64,000 nucleotides of DNA from an uncultured Parabacteroides sp. (GTDB lineage: Bacteria; Bacteroidota; Bacteroidia; Bacteroidales; Tannerellaceae): the NCBI GenBank assembly GCA_949295065.1, contig CASFJQ010000003.1, forward strand, positions 1 through 64,000, read 5' to 3'. Under the pieces are notes generated by a model that had not been told where the DNA came from, did not search any database, and saw only the letters and a program-made list of their open reading frames with translations. Made by a program: the position numbers and the translations under genes. Shown here one piece after another: positions 54,632 to 62,688 of this stretch; positions within the stretch are counted from its first letter, which is position 1, and each line of letters starts with the position of its first letter.

Positions 54632-55063
54632 ATGAAAAGTTTTAAATATACCATTAACGGTAATGTATATAAAGTTCATATCAACTCGATCGTTGATGAT
54701 ATTGCAGATGTAGAAGTAAACGGTACTCCGTATCACGTAAAAATGGAGAAACCGGCTAAGAAACAGATGGTAGCCTTGAAGCGTCCGGCACAAGCTCCTA
54801 CGACAGCGTCCGGTGAGCCTGTTGTTTCTCGTCCGGCAACTCCGAGCGTAGCTGGTGCTGTTAAATCTCCGCTGCCTGGTGTTATCTTGAGCATTGATTG
54901 CAAGGTAGGCGATACCGTGAAGAGAGGCCAGAAGATTTTGGTTCTGGAAGCCATGAAGATGGAAAACACGATCAATGCGGATCGAGATGGTAAGATTGTA
55001 GAAATTAAGGTAAACAAAGGCGATTCTGTGCTGGAAGGCACTGACCTCGTCGTAATCGGTTAA
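54632..55063 (+). CDS. mmdC: biotin carboxyl carrier (gamma) subunit of methylmalonyl-CoA decarboxylase
   Basis: This 143-residue protein has a short N-terminal domain and a Pro/Ala/Thr-rich linker (about 50-72). A biotinyl domain follows, with the attachment Lys109 in EAMKME. It carries CO2 from the alpha subunit to the beta subunit. The start ATG follows the delta gene by 27 bp, and the beta-subunit ATG follows 4 bp after the stop at 55063, so all four subunits are on one transcript. Confidence 0.95.
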   Translation: MKSFKYTINGNVYKVHINSIVDDIADVEVNGTPYHVKMEKPAKKQMVALKRPAQAPTTASGEPVVSRPATPSVAGAVKSPLPGVILSIDCKVGDTVKRGQKILVLEAMKMENTINADRDGKIVEIKVNKGDSVLEGTDLVVIG

Positions 55064-55067
55064 TATT

Positions 55068-56261
55068 ATGTTTTCATCTATATTATTACAAGCAGGAGTA
55101 GCTCATGAAAGTTTCACCCAGTTCTTGGCTGAAAACATCCAGATATTCCTGTCTTATACGGGCTTCGCCAACGCAACGCCCGGACATTTCATTATGTTGC
55201 TGGTGGGGTTGCTGTTTATATTCCTGGCGATTAAGTATGAATTCGAGCCGATGCTTCTGATTCCGATTGGTTTCGGTATTTTGATTGGTAACATTCCTTT
55301 CAAAGATGCAGGACTACAGTTGGGTATTTACGAAGAAGGTTCCGTGTTCAACATCTTGTATCAAGGTGTGAAGCAAGGATGGTATCCGCCATTGATATTC
55401 TTGGGTATCGGGGCGATGACCGACTTCTCGGCATTGATATCGAATCCTAAGTTGTTGCTGATTGGTGCTGCCGCCCAGTTCGGTATCTTCGGTGCTTATA
55501 TCATTGCCTTGCAGATGGGCTTCGACCCGAGTCAGGCTGGTGCTATCGGTATCATCGGTGGTGCTGATGGTCCGACTGCTATCTTCTTGTCTTCTAAACT
55601 GGCTCCGAACTTGATGGGTGCGATTGCGGTATCAGCCTATTCTTACATGGCCTTGGTGCCGATTATCCAGCCGCCGTTCATGCGCCTGCTGACAACTAAG
55701 AAAGAACGTCTGATCCGCATGAAGCCGCCGAGAGCTGTTTCTCAGACGGAAAAGATCATCTTCCCGATTGCCGGTTTGTTATTGACCGCCTTCTTGGTAC
55801 CGTCTGGTCTGCCTCTGTTAGGTATGTTGTTCTTCGGTAACTTGTGTAAGGAAAGTGGCGTAACCCGTCGTTTGGCCGAGACTGCCCGTGGTCCGCTGAT
55901 TGACGTCATCACGATGTTGTTAGGTATCACGGTGGGTGCTTCTACGCAGGCAACTCAGTTCTTGACCGTAAACTCTATCAAGATTTTCGGTCTGGGTGCG
56001 TTGTCATTCGTAATCGCAACTTGCGCCGGTGTCTTGTTCGTTAAGTTCTTCAATTTGTTCTTGAAGGAAGGCAACAAGATTAACCCGTTGATTGGTAACG
56101 CCGGTGTATCTGCCGTGCCCGACTCTGCTCGTATCTCTCAGATTGTAGGTTTGGAATATGACCCGACCAACTATCTGTTGATGCACGCCATGGGTCCGAA
56201 CGTAGCAGGTGTAATCGGTTCTGCTGTTGCAGCCGGTATCTTGTTAGGTTTCTTGGCTTAA
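55068..56261 (+). CDS. mmdB: Na+-pumping decarboxylase beta subunit
   Basis: This is the membrane subunit that decarboxylates carboxybiotin and exports Na+. The 397-residue protein has about 9-11 membrane helices and the conserved block GGADGPTAIFLSSKLAP (about 164-180), whose Asp is essential for Na+ transport in the OadB family. A second conserved region, GNAGVSAVPDSAR, is at about 343-355. The length is typical. The last gene of the operon is followed by an intrinsic terminator at 56286-56325. Confidence 0.95.
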   Translation: MFSSILLQAGVAHESFTQFLAENIQIFLSYTGFANATPGHFIMLLVGLLFIFLAIKYEFEPMLLIPIGFGILIGNIPFKDAGLQLGIYEEGSVFNILYQGVKQGWYPPLIFLGIGAMTDFSALISNPKLLLIGAAAQFGIFGAYIIALQMGFDPSQAGAIGIIGGADGPTAIFLSSKLAPNLMGAIAVSAYSYMALVPIIQPPFMRLLTTKKERLIRMKPPRAVSQTEKIIFPIAGLLLTAFLVPSGLPLLGMLFFGNLCKESGVTRRLAETARGPLIDVITMLLGITVGASTQATQFLTVNSIKIFGLGALSFVIATCAGVLFVKFFNLFLKEGNKINPLIGNAGVSAVPDSARISQIVGLEYDPTNYLLMHAMGPNVAGVIGSAVAAGILLGFLA

Positions 56262-56285
56262 TAGATTGAATATATCACTATAATG

Positions 56286-56325
56286 AAACGAGGTAGTTCC
56301 TAATTGGAATTACCTCGTTTTTATT
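56286..56325 (+). terminator. terminator of the mce-mmd operon
   Basis: AAACGAGGTA (56286-56295) pairs with TACCTCGTTT (56311-56320). The stem continues through TTCC/GGAA past one mismatch, and T-rich sequence follows. Confidence 0.85.
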
Positions 56326-56393
56326 TTATAACTAACTTTTTCCTGATATCACATTTTGGTGAGAACAATATAAAAATACCGGCAAAACACATC

Positions 56394-56460
56394 CGAACCT
56401 ACGCTGTCGTAGGACCATATTTAATTCATCATAGGACCGGCTCCACGATAGCGCAGGTCC
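56394..56460 (+). repeat. 22-bp phased array D (AGGACC/AGGTCC)
   Basis: AGGACC at 56411, AGGACC at 56433 and AGGTCC at 56455 are spaced by exactly 22 bp, while the DNA between them differs. CCTACG-CGTAGG (56398-56413) forms a palindrome over the first site. It lies upstream of the btuB promoter. The 533-bp gap 56262-56794 also holds the operon terminator, the promoter and the riboswitch. This is the weakest of the five arrays because only 6 bp per unit are conserved. Confidence 0.45.
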
Positions 56461-56520
56461 GGTCCTATTTTTATATCATGAAACACCAATCTATAAGATT
56501 ATTAAAAACGTGTATTTTAA

Positions 56521-56552
56521 TTTGCCTCTCCACTCTCCTTTTCATATCTTTG
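56521..56552 (+). promoter_or_regulatory. complete promoter of the cobalamin uptake genes
   Basis: TTTG (56521-56524) and TATCTTTG (56545-56552) are separated by 20 bp, matching both boxes of the Bacteroides consensus. The transcript would start close to 56559, just before riboswitch helix P1. Confidence 0.75.
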
Positions 56553-56561
56553 CAGCGATAA

Positions 56562-56740
56562 AACAAAGGTGTAATATTCAGCCGTTCGGCTGATATTAGT
56601 AAAAGGGAATTCGGTGTGAATCCGAAGCTGTACCCGTAGCTGTAAGTCTATTAATCCACAGGCGTACTCTTTATGCCACTGGCTATTTGCCGGGAAGGTG
56701 CCTGCATTAAGGAAGACAAGCCAGAAAACCTGCCTTTGTT
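56562..56740 (+). ncRNA. cobalamin riboswitch
   Basis: Helix P1 pairs AACAAAGG (56562-56569) with CCTTTGTT (56733-56740). An AATATTCAGCC hairpin follows, then the conserved core with AAAGGGAATTCGGTGTGAAT, CTGTACCCGTAGCTGTAA, and the B12 box AGCCAGAAAACCTGCC (near 56719-56734). Downstream, CAGCAATTCT and AGAACTGCTG (about 56749-56774) can form a stem followed by T-rich sequence before the btuB ATG, a plausible expression platform. B12 would repress btuB and the genes behind it. Confidence 0.94.
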
Positions 56741-56794
56741 GGTTGTGCCAGCAATTCTCGGGTAAGAACTGCTGCTAATTCTTTTATTCTATTT

Positions 56795-58795
56795 ATGCTA
56801 AGAAAAAGATGTTTTTGTCTGCAAGGACTCATTAGTCTTTTGCTGCTCGTCTGCACACATACAAATGCACAGATTGATACAACTAAGACGCAGGATTTGT
56901 CGGAAGTTGAAATCACAGCAAAGTCACGACCTTCAGTAACTCGTTCGTCTGCTCCTATTCAGCTTTTGGACAGGAAAAGTATTGAAATGCTGGGCGTGCA
57001 GGATTTGTCCGAAGCTATAAAAAGATTCTCCGGAATTACTGTCCAAGACTATGGTGGCGTAGGCGGACTCAAAACTGTGTCAGTAAGAAGTCTTGGTGCA
57101 AAGCATACAGCCGTAAGTTATGATGGAATAACTATTACTGATGCACAGAGCGGACAAGTAGATATCAGCCGTTTCTCGTTGGATAATGTAGGAATGATTT
57201 CTCTATCCATCGGGCAAACTGACGATATATTCCAGACAGCAAGAATGTATGCATCTGCCGGAGCTTTAAGCATACAAACCTCTGCTCCGGAGTTTACCGA
57301 CAAATCATTCAATCTGAAAGGGAAAATCAAAGGCGGTTCTTTCGGTCTGATAAATCCTTCTGTAAATTATGAGCAGAAATTAGGTTCTAAATGGTCTGCT
57401 TCAGTATATGGAAACTGGACAAAAAGCAACGGTGAATATCCTTTTACTCTGGTGAACGGAAATCAGATTACAGAAGAAACACGACGAAACAGCGACATCA
57501 CAAGTCTGCGCCTCGAAGCAAATATATACGGAAACCTTGGAAATGCCGGAGACTTGAAGGCAAAAATATATTACTATGATTCCGAACGAGGTTTGCCGGG
57601 AAGTGTTATATTATACAACAACACGGCAAATAAACGTCTTTGGGACAATAACTTCTTCACTCAAGTGAACTATACAAAAGCATTTTCCGATATGTGGAAA
57701 ATACGTGCTGATTTGAAATACAATTATTCTTTCAGCAAATATCTTGATGTGAACGACAAATATGCAGATGGATTCCAGAAAGACCTGAACACTCAGAACG
57801 AATATTATGCTTCGCTCGGTGCTTTGTTCTGCCCTCTTTCAGGATTGTCTTTCTCCCTGAATTCGGATATTGCAAGAGCTATGCTCGACAATAATTACAT
57901 GAATTCTCCAATGCCGAAAAGGTGGACTTCGCTGACTGCTCTTGCCGCGCAATACAAGAATTCAAGAATTACAGCAACAGCAAGCGTCCTCGGCACATAT
58001 ATTACTGATGAAGTTGAATATGGCGACAAACCTGATGACAGAAAAAGACTCTCTCCTGCCCTCAGCCTTTCCTGGCGACCATTCGAAGAGCAGAATCTGA
58101 GAGTGAGAGCTTCATTCAAAGATGCTTTCCGTGTTCCTACTTTCACAGACCTTTATTATCTGCGAATGGGAAACACAAATCTGGTTCCGGAAAAAGCTAC
58201 GCAATACAACATCGGATTGACATGGAGTGAGCGCTTTGCATTCTTCAGTCTGATAAATATATCGGCAGATGCTTATTACAACAAAGTGAAGGACAAAATC
58301 GTTGCTTTGCCTACATTATATATATGGAAAATGATGAATTTCGGCGAAGTAGATATTAAAGGTGTTGATATAAATTTCAACCCTGAAATTCCGCTGTATG
58401 ATAAGATTGTTCTTTCTCTGTCGTCTGCTTACAGCTATCAATACGCTGTTGACGTAACTGATAAATCAGCCAAAAACTATAAACATCAGATTCCTTACAC
58501 TCCGCGGCACTCTGGTTCAGTTTCGGCTATGATTGAGAATCCTTGGGTAAATATCAGTTACAGTCTGATTGCTACCGGAGACAGATATGCATTGCCTCAG
58601 AATATTGAAAGCAATCTGATTAAATCATATGTGGAACATACAATCTCTGCAAACCACAGTTTCACAATAAAGAATAAAGTAAAATTGCGTCTGCAAGGAG
58701 AAATAGTGAATCTAGCAAACAAGACTTATGAGGTGATTCAATATTATCCTATGCCGGGAAGATCATGGAGATTAAGTCTAGGAATTGAGTATTAA
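56795..58795 (+). CDS. btuB: BtuB-like TonB-dependent cobalamin receptor
   Basis: Imports cobalamin across the outer membrane with TonB energy. The 666-residue protein has a Sec signal (about 1-26, ending NAQI). A TonB-box-like DLSEVEITA comes next, then a plug (about 45-160, with IQVQ-type block VQDYGGVGGLKTVSVRSLG) and a 22-strand barrel with C-terminal LGIEY. It lacks the carboxypeptidase-like N-domain of SusC. The riboswitch immediately upstream assigns the substrate. It precedes the btuG-like gene. Confidence 0.93.
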   Translation: MLRKRCFCLQGLISLLLLVCTHTNAQIDTTKTQDLSEVEITAKSRPSVTRSSAPIQLLDRKSIEMLGVQDLSEAIKRFSGITVQDYGGVGGLKTVSVRSLGAKHTAVSYDGITITDAQSGQVDISRFSLDNVGMISLSIGQTDDIFQTARMYASAGALSIQTSAPEFTDKSFNLKGKIKGGSFGLINPSVNYEQKLGSKWSASVYGNWTKSNGEYPFTLVNGNQITEETRRNSDITSLRLEANIYGNLGNAGDLKAKIYYYDSERGLPGSVILYNNTANKRLWDNNFFTQVNYTKAFSDMWKIRADLKYNYSFSKYLDVNDKYADGFQKDLNTQNEYYASLGALFCPLSGLSFSLNSDIARAMLDNNYMNSPMPKRWTSLTALAAQYKNSRITATASVLGTYITDEVEYGDKPDDRKRLSPALSLSWRPFEEQNLRVRASFKDAFRVPTFTDLYYLRMGNTNLVPEKATQYNIGLTWSERFAFFSLINISADAYYNKVKDKIVALPTLYIWKMMNFGEVDIKGVDINFNPEIPLYDKIVLSLSSAYSYQYAVDVTDKSAKNYKHQIPYTPRHSGSVSAMIENPWVNISYSLIATGDRYALPQNIESNLIKSYVEHTISANHSFTIKNKVKLRLQGEIVNLANKTYEVIQYYPMPGRSWRLSLGIEY

Positions 58796-58797
58796 TG

Positions 58798-58879
58798 AAG
58801 TTGACAAGGCTTCAGAAACAAGTTGACAAGGAGAGAATGCCTGATAATCTGGTCAACTCGTACACTTGTCAACTCGTAT
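58798..58879. repeat. AAGTTGACAAGG direct and inverted repeat cluster between btuB and btuG
   Basis: AAGTTGACAAGG occurs at 58798 and again at 58820, exactly 22 bp apart. GTCAACTCGT occurs at 58852 and 58868. AGTTGACAAG (58821-58830) pairs with CTTGTCAACT (58865-58874), giving a 10-bp stem with a 34-nt loop. The core is shared with the hairpins at 22254 and 27736. Confidence 0.6.
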
Positions 58880-58917
58880 CATCACGCTATATATTTATAA
58901 CTCTAAATATCAATAAA

Positions 58918-60012
58918 ATGAAAAAGAAAAACTATTTTGCACTTTGTGCTCTATTGATGGCTTCAACCTTGGTTGGTTGCAGCAAAGAAGATGCAGAAAA
59001 CAATCCACAGCCGGAACAGCCGGGACAAACTGTCCTCAACGGATATTATGTTCTGAATAGCGGAAAAATGGGAAGTAACAATTCAACAATAACTTTCTAT
59101 AATACCGAAAGTAAAGAAACAACAAGCGATATTTTTGAAACTGCCAATGGAAGAAAACTTGGCGATACAGCAAATGATATGATTATCTATGGCTCAAAGA
59201 TTTATCTGGCTGTATATGGTTCGCAGACTATTGAAGTGACAGACTTGAACGGTAAATCACTCAAACAGATAAAAAGCAGTACAGATAAACCTTTGCAGCC
59301 AAGAGCTTTCACTTCATATGGTGGCAAAGTTTATGTTTCTTTGTTTGATGGCTATGTTGCAAGTATCGACACAACATCACTGGAAATAGACAACACAGTT
59401 GCAGTTGGCAGAAATCCGGAACAATTAACTGTAGCAAACGGAAAATTGTATGTTGCTAACTCCGGTGGTCTTGACTACAATACTGAAGTTGGCTACGATA
59501 AAACTGTTTCTGTCGTAAATCTTGAATCATTCACAGAAACAAAGAAAATTGAAACCGTTCTTAACCCATGTAATGTTCAGCGTGATTCACAGGAAGATGT
59601 ATATCTTGTTTCTATGGGTAATTATGCTGATGTTCCAAACACATTGCAGAAAATAAATACTTCGACAGACGAAATATCAACTGTTTCAATTGCTAATGCA
59701 ACAGAAATGGCTTCACTTGGTGATAAAATATTCATGATGTATTCTCAGTATGATGAAAACTGGAATCAGACAATTAGTTATTATATGTATGACGCGATAA
59801 ATGAAAATATAATAACTGACTCTGCGCTGAAAGAAACTATTGCTAAGCCTTATAAGATTGCAGCAGACAAAGCTTCTAACATGCTGTTTGTCACTGAATC
59901 AGACTATACAAATAACGGAGACGTATATTGTTTCGACGGAGACGGAAATCTTAAAGTTAAGTTCGAAGCAGGTCTGAATCCTATAAAAGTTATTGCTTCA
60001 AGCGTACAATAA
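58918..60012 (+). CDS. btuG: BtuG-like surface cobalamin-binding lipoprotein (beta-propeller)
   Basis: BtuG proteins of Bacteroides bind B12 very tightly at the surface and pass it to BtuB. The 364-residue product has a lipoprotein signal with Cys21 (LVGC). YncE/DUF5074-like propeller repeats follow (KIYLAVYGSQTIEVTDLNG, KVYVSLFDGYVASIDT, KLYVANSG, VSVVNL). The frame is open upstream to 58795, but that segment is repeat DNA; the ATG at 58918 gives the proper signal. The place between btuB and a btuF-like gene, downstream of the riboswitch, supports the role. Confidence 0.88.
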   Translation: MKKKNYFALCALLMASTLVGCSKEDAENNPQPEQPGQTVLNGYYVLNSGKMGSNNSTITFYNTESKETTSDIFETANGRKLGDTANDMIIYGSKIYLAVYGSQTIEVTDLNGKSLKQIKSSTDKPLQPRAFTSYGGKVYVSLFDGYVASIDTTSLEIDNTVAVGRNPEQLTVANGKLYVANSGGLDYNTEVGYDKTVSVVNLESFTETKKIETVLNPCNVQRDSQEDVYLVSMGNYADVPNTLQKINTSTDEISTVSIANATEMASLGDKIFMMYSQYDENWNQTISYYMYDAINENIITDSALKETIAKPYKIAADKASNMLFVTESDYTNNGDVYCFDGDGNLKVKFEAGLNPIKVIASSVQ

Positions 60013-60039
60013 TCGAGAAATATAGAATTATTAATTTCG

Positions 60040-60117
60040 CCACAGCTGTGGTTTAATCAGGTCACAACCGTGGCGAAATTAAATCACAACTGTGACGAGA
60101 TTAAATCACAGCTGTGA
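60040..60117 (+). repeat. 22-bp array E of 12-bp palindromes (4 units)
   Basis: CCACAGCTGTGG (60040), TCACAACCGTGG (60062), TCACAACTGTGA (60084) and TCACAGCTGTGA (60106) start exactly 22 bp apart. They are joined by 10-bp AT-rich spacers, two of which are CGARATTAAA. Units 1 and 4 are perfect palindromes. The array is 28 bp beyond the btuG stop and ends 82 bp before the btuF-like start. Confidence 0.85.
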
Positions 60118-60199
60118 CTAAAATAGTTTATACTGAACAAGGATAAAATCAAAATATAAGCGATAAACTTCAATTTAGTAACCGGAAAAATATAAGATA

Positions 60200-61321
60200 A
60201 TGATGAAATTGATATATACTCTGATAGCAGCATGCATGCTTCTGATTTCATGTCAGAATGCAAAAAACAAACCGGAAGAAACTCCAGTCGGAACAGAAAC
60301 CATACGCTATGCCCGAGGTTTTTCAATTCGTCATTACAAAGATTACTCAACTGTTGAAGTGCGCAATCCTTGGGACACAACGAAACTTCTGCAAAGATAT
60401 GTCCTAATTGGCAGAAGCTCCGAAGAGCCGGAAAACCTTCCTAAAGGAACTGTAGTAAGAACTCCAGTTAAGAATATTGTTGCCTACACTTCTGTTCACG
60501 TTGCAATAATCGACCAGCTTGGTGAAAGCGACAAAATAATCGGTGTTTGCGAACCGAGATATATGGACACTCCGGTAATACAAAACGGATTGAAAGAGGG
60601 AAAAATCACCGACCTTGGTGAAGCGACTTCGCCAAATGTTGAGAAAATGATAGAGATTAATGCCGAACTTGTCATTGCATCTCCTTTCCAGAACAGCAGT
60701 TATGGACCGGTGGAGAAAATAGGCATTCCCATTATTGAAGGTGCTGACTATATGGAAAATCTGCCTTTGGGAAGAACAGAATGGATAAAGTTTTACGGAC
60801 TGCTTTTAGGCAAAGAAAGCAAAGCAGACTCTATTTTCCGTGAAACTGAGCAAAGATATTTAAAACTTAAAGAGCTGACAGCAAATATAAAAGACAAACC
60901 AACTGTTTTCACTGAAAAGAAATTCGGCGCATCATGGTATATGCCGGCAAAGAGCAGCTATATCGCACATCTTCTGGAAGATGCCGGTGCAGAATATATT
61001 TTCCGCAACCTCGAAGGTGCCGGAAGCATTCCGCTAACTTTCGAACAAGTGTTCGAGAAAGCTATTCATGCCGATATATGGCTGATAAAATACAATCTTG
61101 CAAAAGACATGACTTATCGTGAACTGGAATCAGAATACAGTCCATACAGAAATTTCGATGCTTTCAAGAACAGAAAGATTTTCGGTTGCAACACCGGAAT
61201 TGTTCCTTATTATGAAGAATTTCCTCTCCATCCGGACTATTTGCTGGAAGATTTCATCAAGATTTTCCATCCGGAAATAATCGGAGACAGAGAGTTCAGA
61301 TATTATAAACCTATGGAATAA
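60200..61321 (+). CDS. btuF: BtuF-like cobalamin ABC transporter substrate-binding lipoprotein
   Basis: This 373-residue periplasmic-binding protein of the helical-backbone type (class III) has a lipoprotein signal with Cys18 (LLISC). Two lobes follow, with VAYTSVHVAIIDQLG (about 94-108) and DLGEATSPNVEKMIEINAELVI (about 138-159). The family binds cobalamin, heme or siderophores. Its place behind the riboswitch-btuB-btuG genes supports cobalamin, although no permease or ATPase gene follows in this window. ATGs at 60200 and 60203 are both usable. It overlaps the 3' end of cbiA by 11 bp, tail to tail. Confidence 0.88.
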   Translation: MMKLIYTLIAACMLLISCQNAKNKPEETPVGTETIRYARGFSIRHYKDYSTVEVRNPWDTTKLLQRYVLIGRSSEEPENLPKGTVVRTPVKNIVAYTSVHVAIIDQLGESDKIIGVCEPRYMDTPVIQNGLKEGKITDLGEATSPNVEKMIEINAELVIASPFQNSSYGPVEKIGIPIIEGADYMENLPLGRTEWIKFYGLLLGKESKADSIFRETEQRYLKLKELTANIKDKPTVFTEKKFGASWYMPAKSSYIAHLLEDAGAEYIFRNLEGAGSIPLTFEQVFEKAIHADIWLIKYNLAKDMTYRELESEYSPYRNFDAFKNRKIFGCNTGIVPYYEEFPLHPDYLLEDFIKIFHPEIIGDREFRYYKPME

Positions 61322-62612
61322 GTTCAAGCAAATCAAATTCGCCCCAATACCAGTGCGTATATCCGGCAATCAGATTCTTATAACAATAAACCGGAGTCGG
61401 ACACAAGGTGTTGCGGGCTGAATATTGGTTGACAACTGATTCGAGATTTTCTTCTTTCACTGATGAATAATGGAATTCGTGACCTCTGATTTCACGGTCC
61501 TTATAAATGAATTTTCTGTATCCGAGATGAAGTTTCATGGATTCCATTGTTGCAACATTATCCAGCACTCCAACCACAGGATATTGCTTGCCATCCATTC
61601 CTATTATACTCTTGCACAAATACATCATGCCGCCACATTCGGCAAAAGCTTTGCCTCCGTTCTCAATATAATCAGCAATCGAGCAAAGCATCGTCTTGTT
61701 TGAAGATAATTCTTCGAGATAAAACTCCGGATAACCGCCCGGAAGATAAAGGAAATCAATATTGTCCGGCAATTTGCTGTCAGCAATAGGACTGAAATAT
61801 ATTATCTCTCCTTTTTCAGATAATTTCCTTATATTTTCACGATATGTGAAATTAAAGGCATTGTCGCGAGCCACAGCTATACGCAATTTATTCTCTGCAG
61901 CTTCTGAGTCGGCAGAATATTCATGGCTGTGCGCAGTTGCAGCAGTCAGCTCAAAAAGCTTATCCATATCCACATGACGCTCTATTTCCTCCGCAACTCT
62001 GTTAATCAGTTTCTCCTGTTCGGCAAGATGCTCAAGGCTAAGTCCCAAATGTCGTGAAGGAATTTCCATTCCGGACAATTTGGGCAAATATCCGAGACAT
62101 TCCACTCCTGCATCATCGCAGGCATCTTTCAGAAAAGAGAAATGAGATTCAGAAGAAACCTGATTGAATATCACTCCGGCAATATTTACTGATTTATCAA
62201 AATTCTTGAAGCCGAAAATCAACGGAGCAACAGAATAAGCCGTTGATTTGGCATTAACAAGAAGAATAACCGGCAAATCCAAGAGTTTTGCAATATCAGC
62301 ACTGCTTCCTTCAGATTTGCGCGAACCGTCAAACAAACCCATAACTCCTTCCACAACGCAAGCATCTGCATCATTTCCATATCGAGTAAACAAATCGCGC
62401 ACATGCGCTGGCGAAGCCATCCAAGTATCAAGATTGACAGACTGAGAACCCGCAGCCAACGTATGATACTGAGTGTCTATATAATCCGGACCGCATTTGA
62501 ACGGCTGAACCTTCAGATTTCTGTTTCTCAGAGCACGAAGCATTCCCATTGTGAATGTTGTTTTTCCGCTACCGGAAGAAGCGGCTGCTATAAGGAAATG
62601 GATTTTAGACAT
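61311..62612 (-). CDS. cbiA: cobyrinate a,c-diamide synthase
   Basis: Amidates the a and c carboxylates of cobyrinate with glutamine and ATP in corrin synthesis. The 433-residue protein has an N-terminal P-loop dethiobiotin-synthetase-like domain (AAASSGSGKTTFTMG, 9-23, and DYIDTQYH near 44). A C-terminal class I glutaminase domain carries the nucleophile Cys in FAECGGMMY (near 325) and a His in RGHEFHYS (near 375). The length matches CbiA/CobB. It is convergent with btuF-like and overlaps it by 11 bp. With uptake genes next door, the cell combines salvage with at least part of corrin synthesis. Confidence 0.93.
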   Translation of the reverse strand: MSKIHFLIAAASSGSGKTTFTMGMLRALRNRNLKVQPFKCGPDYIDTQYHTLAAGSQSVNLDTWMASPAHVRDLFTRYGNDADACVVEGVMGLFDGSRKSEGSSADIAKLLDLPVILLVNAKSTAYSVAPLIFGFKNFDKSVNIAGVIFNQVSSESHFSFLKDACDDAGVECLGYLPKLSGMEIPSRHLGLSLEHLAEQEKLINRVAEEIERHVDMDKLFELTAATAHSHEYSADSEAAENKLRIAVARDNAFNFTYRENIRKLSEKGEIIYFSPIADSKLPDNIDFLYLPGGYPEFYLEELSSNKTMLCSIADYIENGGKAFAECGGMMYLCKSIIGMDGKQYPVVGVLDNVATMESMKLHLGYRKFIYKDREIRGHEFHYSSVKEENLESVVNQYSARNTLCPTPVYCYKNLIAGYTHWYWGEFDLLELIP

Positions 62613-62688
62613 GGAGTTTCAAGTTTGTTAGTTATCTAATTTATAAGTTTGTGAATTGTATTCTTGTTCTTTCGATGCTTTCCCGCAA

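Noticed and set aside
56304-56561. 85-codon frame before the riboswitch
   Set aside because: It spans the mmdB terminator, array D and the btuB promoter, so those elements account for the region.
58795-58917. N-terminal extension of the btuG-like gene from 58795
   Set aside because: The extra 41 codons translate the AAGTTGACAAGG repeats, and the lipoprotein signal starts at 58918.
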